From positions 124,001 through 188,000 of the forward strand of contig NZ_BDGT01000002.1 in assembly GCF_001748285.1 (NCBI RefSeq): 64,000 nt of DNA. Direction: 5' to 3'. Every line of letters starts with the position of its first letter. Within the stretch, counting starts at the first letter, position 1. Below are positions 51,389 through 60,624 of the stretch, one piece after another. The notes below the pieces were generated by a model. That model was not told where the DNA came from and did not search any database. It saw only the letters and a program-made list of their open reading frames with translations. The translations under genes were made by a program, and so were the position numbers. The DNA is from Thermogemmatispora onikobensis (lineage in GTDB: Bacteria > Chloroflexota > Ktedonobacteria > Ktedonobacterales > Ktedonobacteraceae).

Positions 51389-52417
51389 TTATGACACATA
51401 CGTGAGCCTGACCAGGGAGCGATCGACGCTGGCCAGGTGAGGGCAGCCTGAGAGGGCCATCGCTTGCTCCAGCTCGTCGCGCAGCATCGTCAGGATCTCG
51501 GCCACTCCCTCGGCTCCGTTAACGGCCAGGCCCCAGAGCGGGGGGCGCCCGACGAGGACCGCTCGCGCTCCCAGTGCCAGGGCCTTGAGGATATCGCTGC
51601 CGCGTCTGATCCCGCCATCCAGGTAGACCTCGCAGCGTCCTGCCACTGCCTCTACGATCTCGGGCAGAACGTCGATGGTAGCGGGTACGCCGTCGAGCTG
51701 GCGCCCTCCGTGATTCGAGACGATGATGGCGTCGACCCCATACTCACAAGCCCGCTGGGCGTCCTCGCCTCTCAGAATGCCTTTCAAAATCAGTGGCAGG
51801 CGAGTGAGCGAGCGTAGCCAGGGAATGATCTCCCAGGTGCAGGAAGGATCGGGCTGGTCGCCCTCGCCCTCATGCTCAAAATTGGCCTTGCGGATGCTGC
51901 GACTAAGTGGGTTGCGCGCGGTGCGCTCTTTATTTCCCCAGCGCGGCGTGTCAACTGTCAGCACCAGGCCCTGATAGCCAGCGGCTTCAGCTCGCTCGAC
52001 CAGGCGCTGGGCGGTCGGGCGCGCCGTGATATAAAGCTGGAACCAGAGTGGTCCGCCAGCGGCGGCGGCTACTTCCTCCAGACTGCGACTGGCCGAGGTG
52101 CTCACTACTAGCAAGGTACCAGCCAGGGCCGCCCCTCGGGCCATCTCGCACTCTCCTTCGGGATGCGCCAGGGTTTGCAGGGCCGTTGGTGCGATGAGAA
52201 TGGGCATGGGCAGGCTCGTACCGAGCACTGTTGTCGTCAGGTCAACCTGACTGACGTCAACCAGGACCCGTGGCCTGAGTTTGATGCGCTCAAAAGCGCT
52301 GCGATTGGCCCGTAGTGTCACTTCATCCTCTGCTCCACAGGCGTAGTAGACCCAGGAACCGCTTTCCATGCGCTCACGGGCCAGAGCCTCGTAGTCGAAG
52401 ACGTTAATCAGGTCCAT
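51389..52417 (-). CDS. FMN-dependent 2-hydroxyacid oxidase
   Basis: The 342-residue enzyme belongs to the glycolate/lactate oxidase family: FMN-binding region DVSQVDLTTTVLGTSLPMP, WFQLYITARPTAQRLVERA, the substrate/catalytic motif SNHGGRQLDG and GGIRRGSDILKALALGA. In the purine cluster it might oxidise glycolate or ureidoglycolate, products of allantoin breakdown; that is inferred. The start at 52417 has AAAGGAG upstream; the frame extends to 52555 without need. Confidence 0.88.
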   Translation of the reverse strand: MDLINVFDYEALARERMESGSWVYYACGAEDEVTLRANRSAFERIKLRPRVLVDVSQVDLTTTVLGTSLPMPILIAPTALQTLAHPEGECEMARGAALAGTLLVVSTSASRSLEEVAAAAGGPLWFQLYITARPTAQRLVERAEAAGYQGLVLTVDTPRWGNKERTARNPLSRSIRKANFEHEGEGDQPDPSCTWEIIPWLRSLTRLPLILKGILRGEDAQRACEYGVDAIIVSNHGGRQLDGVPATIDVLPEIVEAVAGRCEVYLDGGIRRGSDILKALALGARAVLVGRPPLWGLAVNGAEGVAEILTMLRDELEQAMALSGCPHLASVDRSLVRLTYVS

Positions 52418-52448
52418 TGTACTTTCTCCTTTTCGCTCTCCTGATTCC

Positions 52449-55382
52449 TCACGTAGCCGCTCTGGCTGCTTGCTGTCTGGCCATGTAGAGGGCGTGCAGG
52501 ACGCGCTCCGGAGTGAGTGGAAGTTGACGCAGGCGCACACCAAGCGCGTCGGCAACGGCGTTGGCCAGGGCTGGGGCCACGGCAGCGATAGCTATCTCGC
52601 TAATGTCGCGGATGTCGAGCGGGTCGGCGCCGTCTCCCTCCATCAGGACAATGCTTGTCTCGGGCATATCGCGGGCACTGAAGATACGATAGTCGTTCAG
52701 GTTGGTCGTTAGCGGGTTCCCCTGCTGATCATAGACCATCTCTTCGCAGAGACCATAGCTGAGTCCCTGAGCGATGCCACCCTCGATCTGCCCTTCGGCA
52801 AGAACAGGATTGACAATGTGGCCGCCGTCGATCGCTGAGACGACCTTGAGCACATGCGTGGCGCCTGTCGCGGTGTCGACCTCGACCTCGACGCCCTGGG
52901 CGGCAAAGGTCGGAGCACTGCAGGCCGCACTCCAGGAGGAGGTGGCGCTGATCGACGTCGGCTGCTCGCCGTAGAGAGCCTGTAGCGCTACCTGCGAGAG
53001 GCTGAGGCTTTGACCACCTGGGGCGCGGATCACAGAGTCGGCCAGAGAGAGGCTCTCCGCTGGCACGTTGAGCAGCCGCGCGGCAACACTGAGTAGCTGC
53101 TGCCGAACCTGCGCGGCTGCTTGCCTGACAGCGTGAACACAGGCGTAAAGGGAAGAAGAGGGGTCGCTGCTCGTATCGAAAGGAGTGCTGTCGGTATCAG
53201 GAGGATGAATGAGAATATCTTCGGGACGCACGCCGAGACCCTCGGCGGCGATCTGGGTCAGGATGGTGTGGCTGCCGTTGCCGTTCTCGGGGAGGCTGAT
53301 GAGCAGGTTGAAGGAGCCGTCCTCGTTGAGCTTGAGCGTGGCGCTGCTCAGCAAGGACGGGCGGGGAATGGGCAGGTGCATGGCCAGAGCAATGCCGACG
53401 CCGCGTTGGATGCGTCCACTCTGGCTCTGTCCCTGTCGGCGTTTCTCTCGCCAGTTGAGCTGCTCTTCGACCACCTGCAGGCAGTGAGGCAGGCCGCAGT
53501 GTCTGAGTCGCACGTCCGCCAGTTGGCTGGAGGCCAGAGCTGTCTGGGGAGTGGCAGACTGATAAGCGGCTGTGGCTAGAGGGAGGAAAGGAAGGATCTC
53601 CCCCTCCTTGAGCCAGTTTTTGCGTCGCAAGGTCAAGGGGTCCATGCTCAGGCGGCGTGCGATCTCGTCCATGTGGCTTTCGAGGGCAAAAAGGCCCGCC
53701 CAGGCTCCATTGCTGCGGAAGGCGCCAGCAGGTGGCAGGTTGGTATAGACCACCTGGGCACTGTAGCGCAGGCTCGGACAGGGATATAAGGGGAGGCTGT
53801 TCAACCCGCTTCCCACTGAGAGAGGGACGGCCTGACCTCCGTAGGCACCGGCATTGACCAGGACTAACATCTGATTGGCGAGGATCGTGCCGTCGCGCCG
53901 AAGACCGGTCTTGAGGCGGATGATGTGGCTCGGTGCCACACGGCTACTGCGAAACTCGTCTACCCGGCTGTATTCAAGGCGCACAGGACGATCGGTAGCC
54001 AGGGTGAGCAGGGCGCAGAGGTCTTCAACGAGAAGATCGTGCTTGGCTCCAAAACCCCCACCCACGCGCGGAGCGATGACCCGAATCCGGCGCGGCGCTA
54101 GCCCGGTCAGGACAGCCACAAGGCGCCGCACGTGATAGGGCACCTCGCTGCTCGTGCGCACGACGAGGCGGTCATCCTCATCCCAATAGGTAATTGCAAC
54201 GTGGTTTTCAATGGCCACCTGCTGGATCTGGGGAAGGACATATTCCCCTTCCACGATCAGCTCGGCGCCGGCAAAAGCCCGCTCAACGTTGCCCTGCTCG
54301 AACTGCACGTGAGCTGCGATGTTGCGATTGGCATCGTAGATGCCATACGATTCCGGTTCGGGGTGCAGCTGAGGCGCTCCCGGCTCGAGGGCCTTGCGGG
54401 GATCAAAGACGGCGGGCAGCGGCTCGTAGTCGACCTTGATCAGCTTGAGCGCCTGCTCAGCGATGTCCGCCGTCTCGGCGGCGACGACTGCCACGCGGTC
54501 CCCTACATAGCGAACGATGTGATCCAGGCTGTACTGGTCGTGTGGTCCAGGCTCAGGCCAGGGCTGAGCGGCGCTAGTGTAGGGGATGCGGGGAATGTCT
54601 TTGTAGGTCAGAACGGCATGGACACCCGGTAAGGCGCGCGCCTCTGTCGTATCGATCTCGCGAATGATGGCGTGAGCATGGGGGCTTGTAAGAAGCCGAG
54701 CGTGCAGCAGGCCGGGCAGGTTGCAGTCGTCAGCAAAGGCTGGCTTGCCTGTGACAAGCTTGATGGCGTCAATCTGGCGTTCTGGTCGCCCCATCATGGC
54801 ATGCACGGGTGGTGCTTCCCCGCCCCCGCCCACCTGCTCGTCTGGCTCCAGTGGAGCAGGCCCAAGATCCCAGGGGCGTGTGCGACCACCACTGTCGGGA
54901 ATGCTGATCGGTTCGATATCTTCGCCGCGCAGCAAGGCTGCAGCGCGCTGCACGGCCTGGACAATGCGATTGTAACCAGTGCAACGGCAGAGATTCCCCG
55001 CCAGGGCGTCACGGATCTCTTCCTCGCTGGGATTGGGATTGCGCTGCAGGAGCGCGTAAGCTGAAAGCAACATACCGGGGGTACAGAAGCCGCAGTGGAC
55101 TGCGCCAGCGTCGATGAAGGTCTCCTGTAAGGGATGGAGGCGGCGAAACGAGCCGAGTCCCTCGACCGTGGTCACCGTCGCGCCAGCTGCCTGCATGGCG
55201 AGCATGACGCAGCTAGGACGTGGCAGACCATCGATGAGCACCGTGCAGGCTCCGCAGTGCCCATGACCGCAGCCGTGCTTGACACTGTAGTAGCCTTCGC
55301 GCCGAAGAACGTTCAGCAGCAGCTCATTAGGGGCGACATCGAGGCTCTTGATCACTCCGTTGATGCGTAGTTCGAGTTCCAT
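52449..55382 (-). CDS. Xanthine-dehydrogenase-type subunit: 2Fe-2S and molybdenum domains fused
   Basis: The 977-residue product joins the small 2Fe-2S subunit (CGHGHCGACTV, then CGFCTPGM and GNLCRCTGYNRI) to the large molybdenum-cofactor subunit. The Mo part has VGGGFGAKHDLLVEDL and PPAGAFRSNGAWAGLFALE, and it ends with DISEIAIAAVAPALANA, which keeps the catalytic-type glutamate position. The family oxidises purines, aldehydes or nicotinate. The fusion order (2Fe-2S, Mo) differs from the usual separate subunits or the eukaryotic 2Fe-2S/FAD/Mo order. The FAD subunit is encoded just upstream. ATG at 55382 with GGGAGAG before it. Confidence 0.93.
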   Translation of the reverse strand: MELELRINGVIKSLDVAPNELLLNVLRREGYYSVKHGCGHGHCGACTVLIDGLPRPSCVMLAMQAAGATVTTVEGLGSFRRLHPLQETFIDAGAVHCGFCTPGMLLSAYALLQRNPNPSEEEIRDALAGNLCRCTGYNRIVQAVQRAAALLRGEDIEPISIPDSGGRTRPWDLGPAPLEPDEQVGGGGEAPPVHAMMGRPERQIDAIKLVTGKPAFADDCNLPGLLHARLLTSPHAHAIIREIDTTEARALPGVHAVLTYKDIPRIPYTSAAQPWPEPGPHDQYSLDHIVRYVGDRVAVVAAETADIAEQALKLIKVDYEPLPAVFDPRKALEPGAPQLHPEPESYGIYDANRNIAAHVQFEQGNVERAFAGAELIVEGEYVLPQIQQVAIENHVAITYWDEDDRLVVRTSSEVPYHVRRLVAVLTGLAPRRIRVIAPRVGGGFGAKHDLLVEDLCALLTLATDRPVRLEYSRVDEFRSSRVAPSHIIRLKTGLRRDGTILANQMLVLVNAGAYGGQAVPLSVGSGLNSLPLYPCPSLRYSAQVVYTNLPPAGAFRSNGAWAGLFALESHMDEIARRLSMDPLTLRRKNWLKEGEILPFLPLATAAYQSATPQTALASSQLADVRLRHCGLPHCLQVVEEQLNWREKRRQGQSQSGRIQRGVGIALAMHLPIPRPSLLSSATLKLNEDGSFNLLISLPENGNGSHTILTQIAAEGLGVRPEDILIHPPDTDSTPFDTSSDPSSSLYACVHAVRQAAAQVRQQLLSVAARLLNVPAESLSLADSVIRAPGGQSLSLSQVALQALYGEQPTSISATSSWSAACSAPTFAAQGVEVEVDTATGATHVLKVVSAIDGGHIVNPVLAEGQIEGGIAQGLSYGLCEEMVYDQQGNPLTTNLNDYRIFSARDMPETSIVLMEGDGADPLDIRDISEIAIAAVAPALANAVADALGVRLRQLPLTPERVLHALYMARQQAARAAT

Positions 55383-55386
55383 GAGA

Positions 55387-56346
55387 TTACGCTCTCCCTT
55401 CCGAGGACGTAATGTCACGCCAGCGTGCTATGTTTGCGGCTTCTTCGAGGGCCCGGTAGGCCAGGTTAGCGCCGCAGACACGCCGGTAGCCCTGGCTGGC
55501 GCGGAAGGCGGCGGGTGGGCGGAAGTCGGCCAGGCCGGCCTGGACAGCGGCGGCCAGCAGGCGCAGGTCCTGGACAGGTTGACCCTCCAGGCGCCGCTCG
55601 ATGGCGGGCAGGCGCTGTGGCTCCATGTTGACGCCACCGAGGGCCAGACGCACGCTGCGATAGCGTCCGTTTTCGACCTCCACCAGGGCGGCAGCGGTGA
55701 GCAGAGCCGTATCAACGGCACTCCGGCCAACTCGTTCCAGGGCTGTGCCCCAGCCGCGGCCAGGGGGAGCGATCTGCACTTCGATGATCAGTTCCTGGGG
55801 GCGCCGTTCCAGCAAGAGCCGCTGGTAGGGGACGCGCCGCTCCTGTTTGCCTTTGTAGGTGACACCTGAAAGCGCGAGACCCGGGCGCTCGGGCGTGCCG
55901 CCGCGTAGATCGACCTGCGTTTTCTGGCCGGAGCGTAGGACAACCTCGGCATCGACAACGGCCAGGGCTGTGAGCAGATCGGCCTGGGCGCTGGCTCCGA
56001 GCGCTAGTGTGCCTCCCAGTGTGGCGGCGTTGCGAATGAGCGGTGAGGGAGCGGAGGACTGGGCTGCCTGAGCGAGCAGGCCACCAAGGAAACTCTTAAG
56101 CAGTGGCGCCTCCGCCATGCTCTGCAGGGTGGTCATACTTCCAATGCGAATCCCGCGCTGATCTTCTGAAATATAGGCCAGACCCAGGTCACGCAGATCA
56201 ACCACGGCCTGGATGCTTTCATCGTTCTGGCCCAGCAGATAGGTGCCCCCAGCCAGGGGCACCGTTTTGATGTCGGGACGCGAGAGCAGAATGAGCGCAT
56301 CATCAACGTCCTCGACCCAGTGATATTCAAGTAAGTTTGACAGCAT
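55387..56346 (-). CDS. Xanthine-dehydrogenase-type FAD-binding subunit
   Basis: The 319-residue product has the FAD-binding PCMH fold: VPLAGGTYLLGQ, DLRDLGLAYISED, IGSMTTLQSM and RNAATLGGTLAL. Electrons go from the Mo/Fe-S subunit through this flavin to an acceptor. It starts at 56346 with GAGGA before it and ends four bases before the next gene, so the two are clearly one operon. Confidence 0.92.
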   Translation of the reverse strand: MLSNLLEYHWVEDVDDALILLSRPDIKTVPLAGGTYLLGQNDESIQAVVDLRDLGLAYISEDQRGIRIGSMTTLQSMAEAPLLKSFLGGLLAQAAQSSAPSPLIRNAATLGGTLALGASAQADLLTALAVVDAEVVLRSGQKTQVDLRGGTPERPGLALSGVTYKGKQERRVPYQRLLLERRPQELIIEVQIAPPGRGWGTALERVGRSAVDTALLTAAALVEVENGRYRSVRLALGGVNMEPQRLPAIERRLEGQPVQDLRLLAAAVQAGLADFRPPAAFRASQGYRRVCGANLAYRALEEAANIARWRDITSSEGRA

Positions 56347-56443
56347 GCTAAATCCTCGGACTTTCCTTGCCTCAAGGCCCGGCTGGACAAGCCGAGAGTT
56401 GCTGGCTCGGCTTGCCTGTGTGCTGATCTGGTTGATGGGTTGG

Positions 56444-58180
56444 CTAACTTTGCAGTGGCACCGGTGCAAAGCGCTCAACGTCGATCAGTCCTTGATCGGT
56501 GAGCTTCAAGGCTGGAATCACTGAAAGCGAAAGGAAGCTGAGGGTCATGCAGGGATGCTCTAAGGTGCAGCCGAGGGCGGTGGCGGCCTCGTCCAGGGTC
56601 CGCAGGCGGGCAACTAGCTCGGCGATAGGCGCGGCGGAGACCAGGCCGGCCAGGGGCAGAGGCACGCTGGCCCGTAGCTCGCCGTCAACGACGAGGGCGA
56701 AGCCTCCTCCCATCTCTGCCAGGGCCTGGGCTGCCTTGACAATGTCCCGATCGCTGACGCCGGCGATGACCAGATTGTGGGCGTCGTGGGCCACGCTAGA
56801 GGCGAGGGCACCACGCTTCAGCCCCAGACCTTGCACCAATCCCAAACCGAGACGCCCACTGGCATGATGGCGCTCGACAACTACCAGCTTCAGGAGATCG
56901 CGCTCGGGATCGGCTACGATCTCGCCGTCGCGCACTGGGGCCTCTAGCTGGAGGTGGCGGGTGACGATCTGGCCTGGCTCGATGCCGATGACTGCCACCG
57001 GTCCGGGCCGACCTGTGATGCGTAGATCTTCCTCGCGCAAGGCGGCTATTCGAATGGTGTTGCTGAGGTCCTGCGGCTGACCGGCTGCTGGCTCAACCAG
57101 TAAGCGCCCCCCCTGGGCAACCAGCTGGCCGCTTTTGTAGACCGACTCCACCTGGAACGTTGTCAGGTCGTCAAGCACCACCAGATCGGCCAGAGCACCT
57201 GGAACAATGGCCCCGCGATCGTTGAGGCGGAAATAGTGGGCCGTGTTGTAGCTCGCCAGGCGAATGGCCTCCACCGGGTCCAGTCCCAGCTCGATTGCCC
57301 GCCGCACCATTGAATCGATGTGTCCGCGCTCCAGCAGATCCAGCGGGTCGCGATCGTCGGTCACAAAGAAGGCGCGTGGTGGGTGCAGTTCCTGGATGAG
57401 CGGTAGCAGGGCCTCCAGATTGCGGGCCGCCGAGCCTTCGCGGATCATGAGCCACATGCCCAGACGCAAGCGCTCGCGCGCTTCAGCAGCTGTGGTGCAC
57501 TCGTGATCGGACGAGATGCCCGCGGCGGCATAGGCACAGAGATCCCTCCCTTGCAGCCCTGGGGCGTGACCATCGACAACCAGACCGTGATTCAGGGTAG
57601 CAGCGATTTTGGCCAGGACCTGCTCGTCGCCGTTGAGCACGCCTGGCATGTTCATCATCTCGGCCAGCCCAAGCACTCGCTCCTCACTGAGCAGGGGCAG
57701 CAGGTCGCTGGCGAGCAAGGGACGATAGGGCGTCTCGTACTCGGAAGCAGGAACACAGGAAGAGAGCAGCACAAAGGCGTCGAGTGGCAGGTCGCGCGCT
57801 GTTTCTAGCACGAAGCGAATGCCGGCGATGCCGGAGACATTGGCAAACTCATGCGGATCAAGCATCACGGCAGTAATGCCACGGGGGACAACCAGACGGG
57901 CAAATTCTGAAAGGACCAGCATCGTGCTCTCAATATGCATGTGCCCATCCATGAGTCCCGGGGCAAGCCAGCGTCCCTCAAGATCGCGCTCTTGCAGGCC
58001 GCGATAGCCTCCTGTCGCCTCGCTGATGCCGGCAACCCGCCCGCCAGCAATCGCGATATCGGCGGGGTAGCATTCGCCACTGCAGACATTGATGAGTCTG
58101 GCGTTGCGCAAGACCAGATCGGCAGGCTCCTCTCCTCGGGCCACGCGAATGCGCCGCCGGAGTTCTTCCACCGTGTACAT
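56444..58180 (-). CDS. ade: Adenine deaminase (Ade type)
   Basis: The 578-residue enzyme has the amidohydrolase metal start APGLMDGHMHIEST and the DPHEFANVSG segment. DHECTT, DDRDPLDL and the C-terminal VAHDAHNLVIAGVSDRD motif follow, all typical of adenine deaminase. It turns adenine into hypoxanthine, a substrate of xanthine dehydrogenase, so it is the logical first step of this cluster. CAGGAGG lies before the start. It is the first gene of the run; no clear promoter box was read. Confidence 0.94.
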   Translation of the reverse strand: MYTVEELRRRIRVARGEEPADLVLRNARLINVCSGECYPADIAIAGGRVAGISEATGGYRGLQERDLEGRWLAPGLMDGHMHIESTMLVLSEFARLVVPRGITAVMLDPHEFANVSGIAGIRFVLETARDLPLDAFVLLSSCVPASEYETPYRPLLASDLLPLLSEERVLGLAEMMNMPGVLNGDEQVLAKIAATLNHGLVVDGHAPGLQGRDLCAYAAAGISSDHECTTAAEARERLRLGMWLMIREGSAARNLEALLPLIQELHPPRAFFVTDDRDPLDLLERGHIDSMVRRAIELGLDPVEAIRLASYNTAHYFRLNDRGAIVPGALADLVVLDDLTTFQVESVYKSGQLVAQGGRLLVEPAAGQPQDLSNTIRIAALREEDLRITGRPGPVAVIGIEPGQIVTRHLQLEAPVRDGEIVADPERDLLKLVVVERHHASGRLGLGLVQGLGLKRGALASSVAHDAHNLVIAGVSDRDIVKAAQALAEMGGGFALVVDGELRASVPLPLAGLVSAAPIAELVARLRTLDEAATALGCTLEHPCMTLSFLSLSVIPALKLTDQGLIDVERFAPVPLQS

Positions 58181-58662
58181 CCAAAGAACCTCCTGGCCGG
58201 AAAATAGGCTGCTTGAGGCTGTTTACGCGCCTCAGCTGTTGGGGATCAGTTGACACCTCTGGAGAGCGGGCGTGCTCCGTGTCATCCTGCTTGCTTATCC
58301 GCTTGATTGGTCGCTGATCCATCCGCCACCGGCTGGGCATCCCTGCTGTCACGCCTGCTATTGCCGCACATAGTAGCAGAAATATGGCCTCTCGTCGAGG
58401 GGGAGAGGGCCCCTTTGGGAGGGGGAGAGGGCCCCTTTGGATGAGTCTTTGTGCGGCGAGCGCTCTCATAGAGGGCCGCCGTTGGGAGCTTGAAAGCTGC
58501 CTGTAACGCGGCAGGCGGCTCTGCTGAAATTTCTCCTGGGGAGATCAAAGAGCGAACGGCGGGCATAGCTGATCTGATCATCTGTGCCCCTACCTTGCTC
58601 AGTCTCCTGACCCTTCACTGATTGATGCATATCACTTATAAAAAGCTAAGGAACAGAGCAAG
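58181..58662. other. Divergent intergenic region with a tandem repeat
   Basis: About 480 bases between ade and the ABC genes. It contains the 22-base tandem repeat at 58397-58440. A 99-codon minus frame crosses the repeat and has no ribosome site. Confidence 0.5.
58397..58440. repeat. Two perfect tandem copies of a 22-base unit
   Basis: Units 58397-58418 and 58419-58440 are identical and contain the palindrome-like core GGGCCCC followed by TTTGG. They could form alternative hairpins. No other copy was noticed in the window. Confidence 0.85.
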
Positions 58663-59655
58663 ATGTCGTATGAGGGACAGACTGCCGCTGTAGCCCGAAG
58701 CGGGGCGGCGGTACCTGCTACCGGCCTGACGGCGTTGCGTACGCGCGGCCTCACCAAGCGCTATGGCCAGCGCCTGGCGGTGGCTGATCTCAATCTTGAA
58801 GTCAGACGCGGTGAAATTTTTGGCTTTCTGGGACCGAATGGGGCTGGCAAGACGACGACGATCCGCATGCTCCTGGGCTTGATTACGCCAACGGCTGGCA
58901 GTATCGAAATTCTGGGGCAGAACCTGCAGCGGCAGCCGAGGCTGGTCTTGCCACGGGTTGGAGCCTTGATAGAGACGCCGGCGCTCTATCTCTACCTGTC
59001 AGCCCGAGATAATCTGCGGGCCGTAGCCAGTTCACTGGGCGGTGTCTCCGAGCGCCGCATAGACGAGATTCTGGAACTGGTTGGCCTGAGCAATCGCCAG
59101 AAGGATCGTGTCAGAACCTACTCGCTGGGTATGAAGCAGCGCCTGGGCCTGGCTCTAGCCCTTTTACATGATCCTGAATTGCTGATCCTCGATGAACCGG
59201 CCAATGGTCTCGATCCCGCCGGTATTGTCGAGATGCGCGATCTCCTATATAAACTTGCTGCTCAGGGTAAAACCATCTTCATCTCCAGTCACCTGCTCAG
59301 TGAGGTCCAACAGATCTGTACGCGCGTGGCGATCATCAGGCTGGGACGGCTGGTGACCGAGGCCAGCGTGGAAGATCTGACTCGCGGGCGTGGCGAGTTC
59401 GTCGTACGCCTGGATTATCCCCACGAAGCCCTGCGGCTGGTGCGTGCCCAGCCCTGGGGAGCAACGGCATACCTCAATCAGAATGGTGAGCTGGTGACAC
59501 CCGCTCCCAGCGGACGCGGGCGCGAGCTGAATCGCTTCCTCGTCGAGGCTGGCTTCATCCCCGACTCGCTGGCTCCTGCAACCCTGGACCTGGAGCAGGT
59601 TTTCCTGCAATTAACGGCTGATGCTGCTGCTATGGGAGGAAAGGTACTGAGTTAA
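58663..59655 (+). CDS. ABC-2 type transporter ATPase
   Basis: The 330-residue product has Walker A (GPNGAGKTT), the signature YSLGMKQRLGLALALL, Walker B (LILDEPANGLD) and switch histidine (SSHLL). The YSLGMKQRLG form and the C-terminal extension match the bacitracin/lantibiotic-export (BcrA-like) group. AAGGAAC lies before the start. The next gene starts three bases after its stop. Confidence 0.92.
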   Translation: MSYEGQTAAVARSGAAVPATGLTALRTRGLTKRYGQRLAVADLNLEVRRGEIFGFLGPNGAGKTTTIRMLLGLITPTAGSIEILGQNLQRQPRLVLPRVGALIETPALYLYLSARDNLRAVASSLGGVSERRIDEILELVGLSNRQKDRVRTYSLGMKQRLGLALALLHDPELLILDEPANGLDPAGIVEMRDLLYKLAAQGKTIFISSHLLSEVQQICTRVAIIRLGRLVTEASVEDLTRGRGEFVVRLDYPHEALRLVRAQPWGATAYLNQNGELVTPAPSGRGRELNRFLVEAGFIPDSLAPATLDLEQVFLQLTADAAAMGGKVLS

Positions 59656-59657
59656 AG

Positions 59658-60593
59658 ATGATGAAAGAAGCACTAGTCTCTTCTGCTGAGCGGGATAGCC
59701 AGGGGCTGAGCCTTGTCAATAGGCGTCCGCTTCTACCGAGCTTCTGGGGGCTGGTGCGCGCCGAGCTGCTCAAGCTCTCGCGCCAATGGACGACCTGGAT
59801 TTTACTGGTGCTGGTGCTCTGTTTTGTGGCCGGCATCTATGTCATTGAGCTGACGATCCCCTCTCTCAAAGATGAGGTTCAGCGTGACCCGCTACACTAT
59901 CTCGCGATGCAACTGCGCGGCCTGGATATCTTGCGCGTCTTCGCTGGCATCTTCCTCATCGTGGTGGCGGCTCGCTGTGTTGGCCTGGAATATCAACTTG
60001 GCACCATTCGCATCCTCCTGGCGCGTGGAGTGGGACGCCTTCAGCTCCTGGGTGCCAAGCTTCTGGCCCTCGTGCTCGTCGGCATAGCGATGCTCGCGCT
60101 TGGCCTCGCTGAAGTGGCCATCTGCTCTTGCCTTCTCATGCTTCTCCAGGCGGGCAACCTCAACGCTCTCTCAGCGGCCGATGCCACTTTCTGGCACGAT
60201 GCCGGCCTCTACACGCTGGCTGTCGCCAGTAGTATGGGGATCTCGCTTCTGATGGCCGTGGCGCTGGCGGTGGTCGGGCGCTCGCAGACCTTTGGCCTCA
60301 GCGCGGCTCTGGGCTACTTCCCGGCAGATAACTTTCTGGTCTTCCTGCTCTACCTGGGTTTCAGGCTCACCAACAACCAATTCTGGCAGGATGTTTCAGC
60401 CTACCTGCTTGGTCCCAATCTCAATGTCATGGGCTCGGTCGTCACCGCTGGCCGCCTTCCCTCAACGGGCACGCAGCCCCTGAACATGCATCTGGTCGAT
60501 GCGCGCCATATCTGGCTCCTTCTCCTTGTCTATGCCCTGGTGTTTCTGCTGATCGCGGTGGTGCTGACGAGGAGCCGCGATGTGAAGGAGTAG
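59658..60593 (+). CDS. ABC-2 type permease
   Basis: The 311-residue permease has six membrane helices, beginning with FWGLVRAELLKLSRQWTTWIL and a long outside loop. The ending VLTRSRDVKE is typical of BcrB-like permeases. It pairs with the ATPase just upstream. Its role may be peptide antibiotic or lipid export; substrate not determined. Confidence 0.87.
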   Translation: MMKEALVSSAERDSQGLSLVNRRPLLPSFWGLVRAELLKLSRQWTTWILLVLVLCFVAGIYVIELTIPSLKDEVQRDPLHYLAMQLRGLDILRVFAGIFLIVVAARCVGLEYQLGTIRILLARGVGRLQLLGAKLLALVLVGIAMLALGLAEVAICSCLLMLLQAGNLNALSAADATFWHDAGLYTLAVASSMGISLLMAVALAVVGRSQTFGLSAALGYFPADNFLVFLLYLGFRLTNNQFWQDVSAYLLGPNLNVMGSVVTAGRLPSTGTQPLNMHLVDARHIWLLLLVYALVFLLIAVVLTRSRDVKE

Positions 60594-60624
60594 CCGATCT
60601 GGCGGTCACTACTCGATCCATCCA

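Noticed and set aside
58282-58581. 99-codon minus-strand frame upstream of ade
   Set aside because: It crosses the tandem repeat, has no ribosome site and a Pro/Ser/Lys-rich peptide without fold character.
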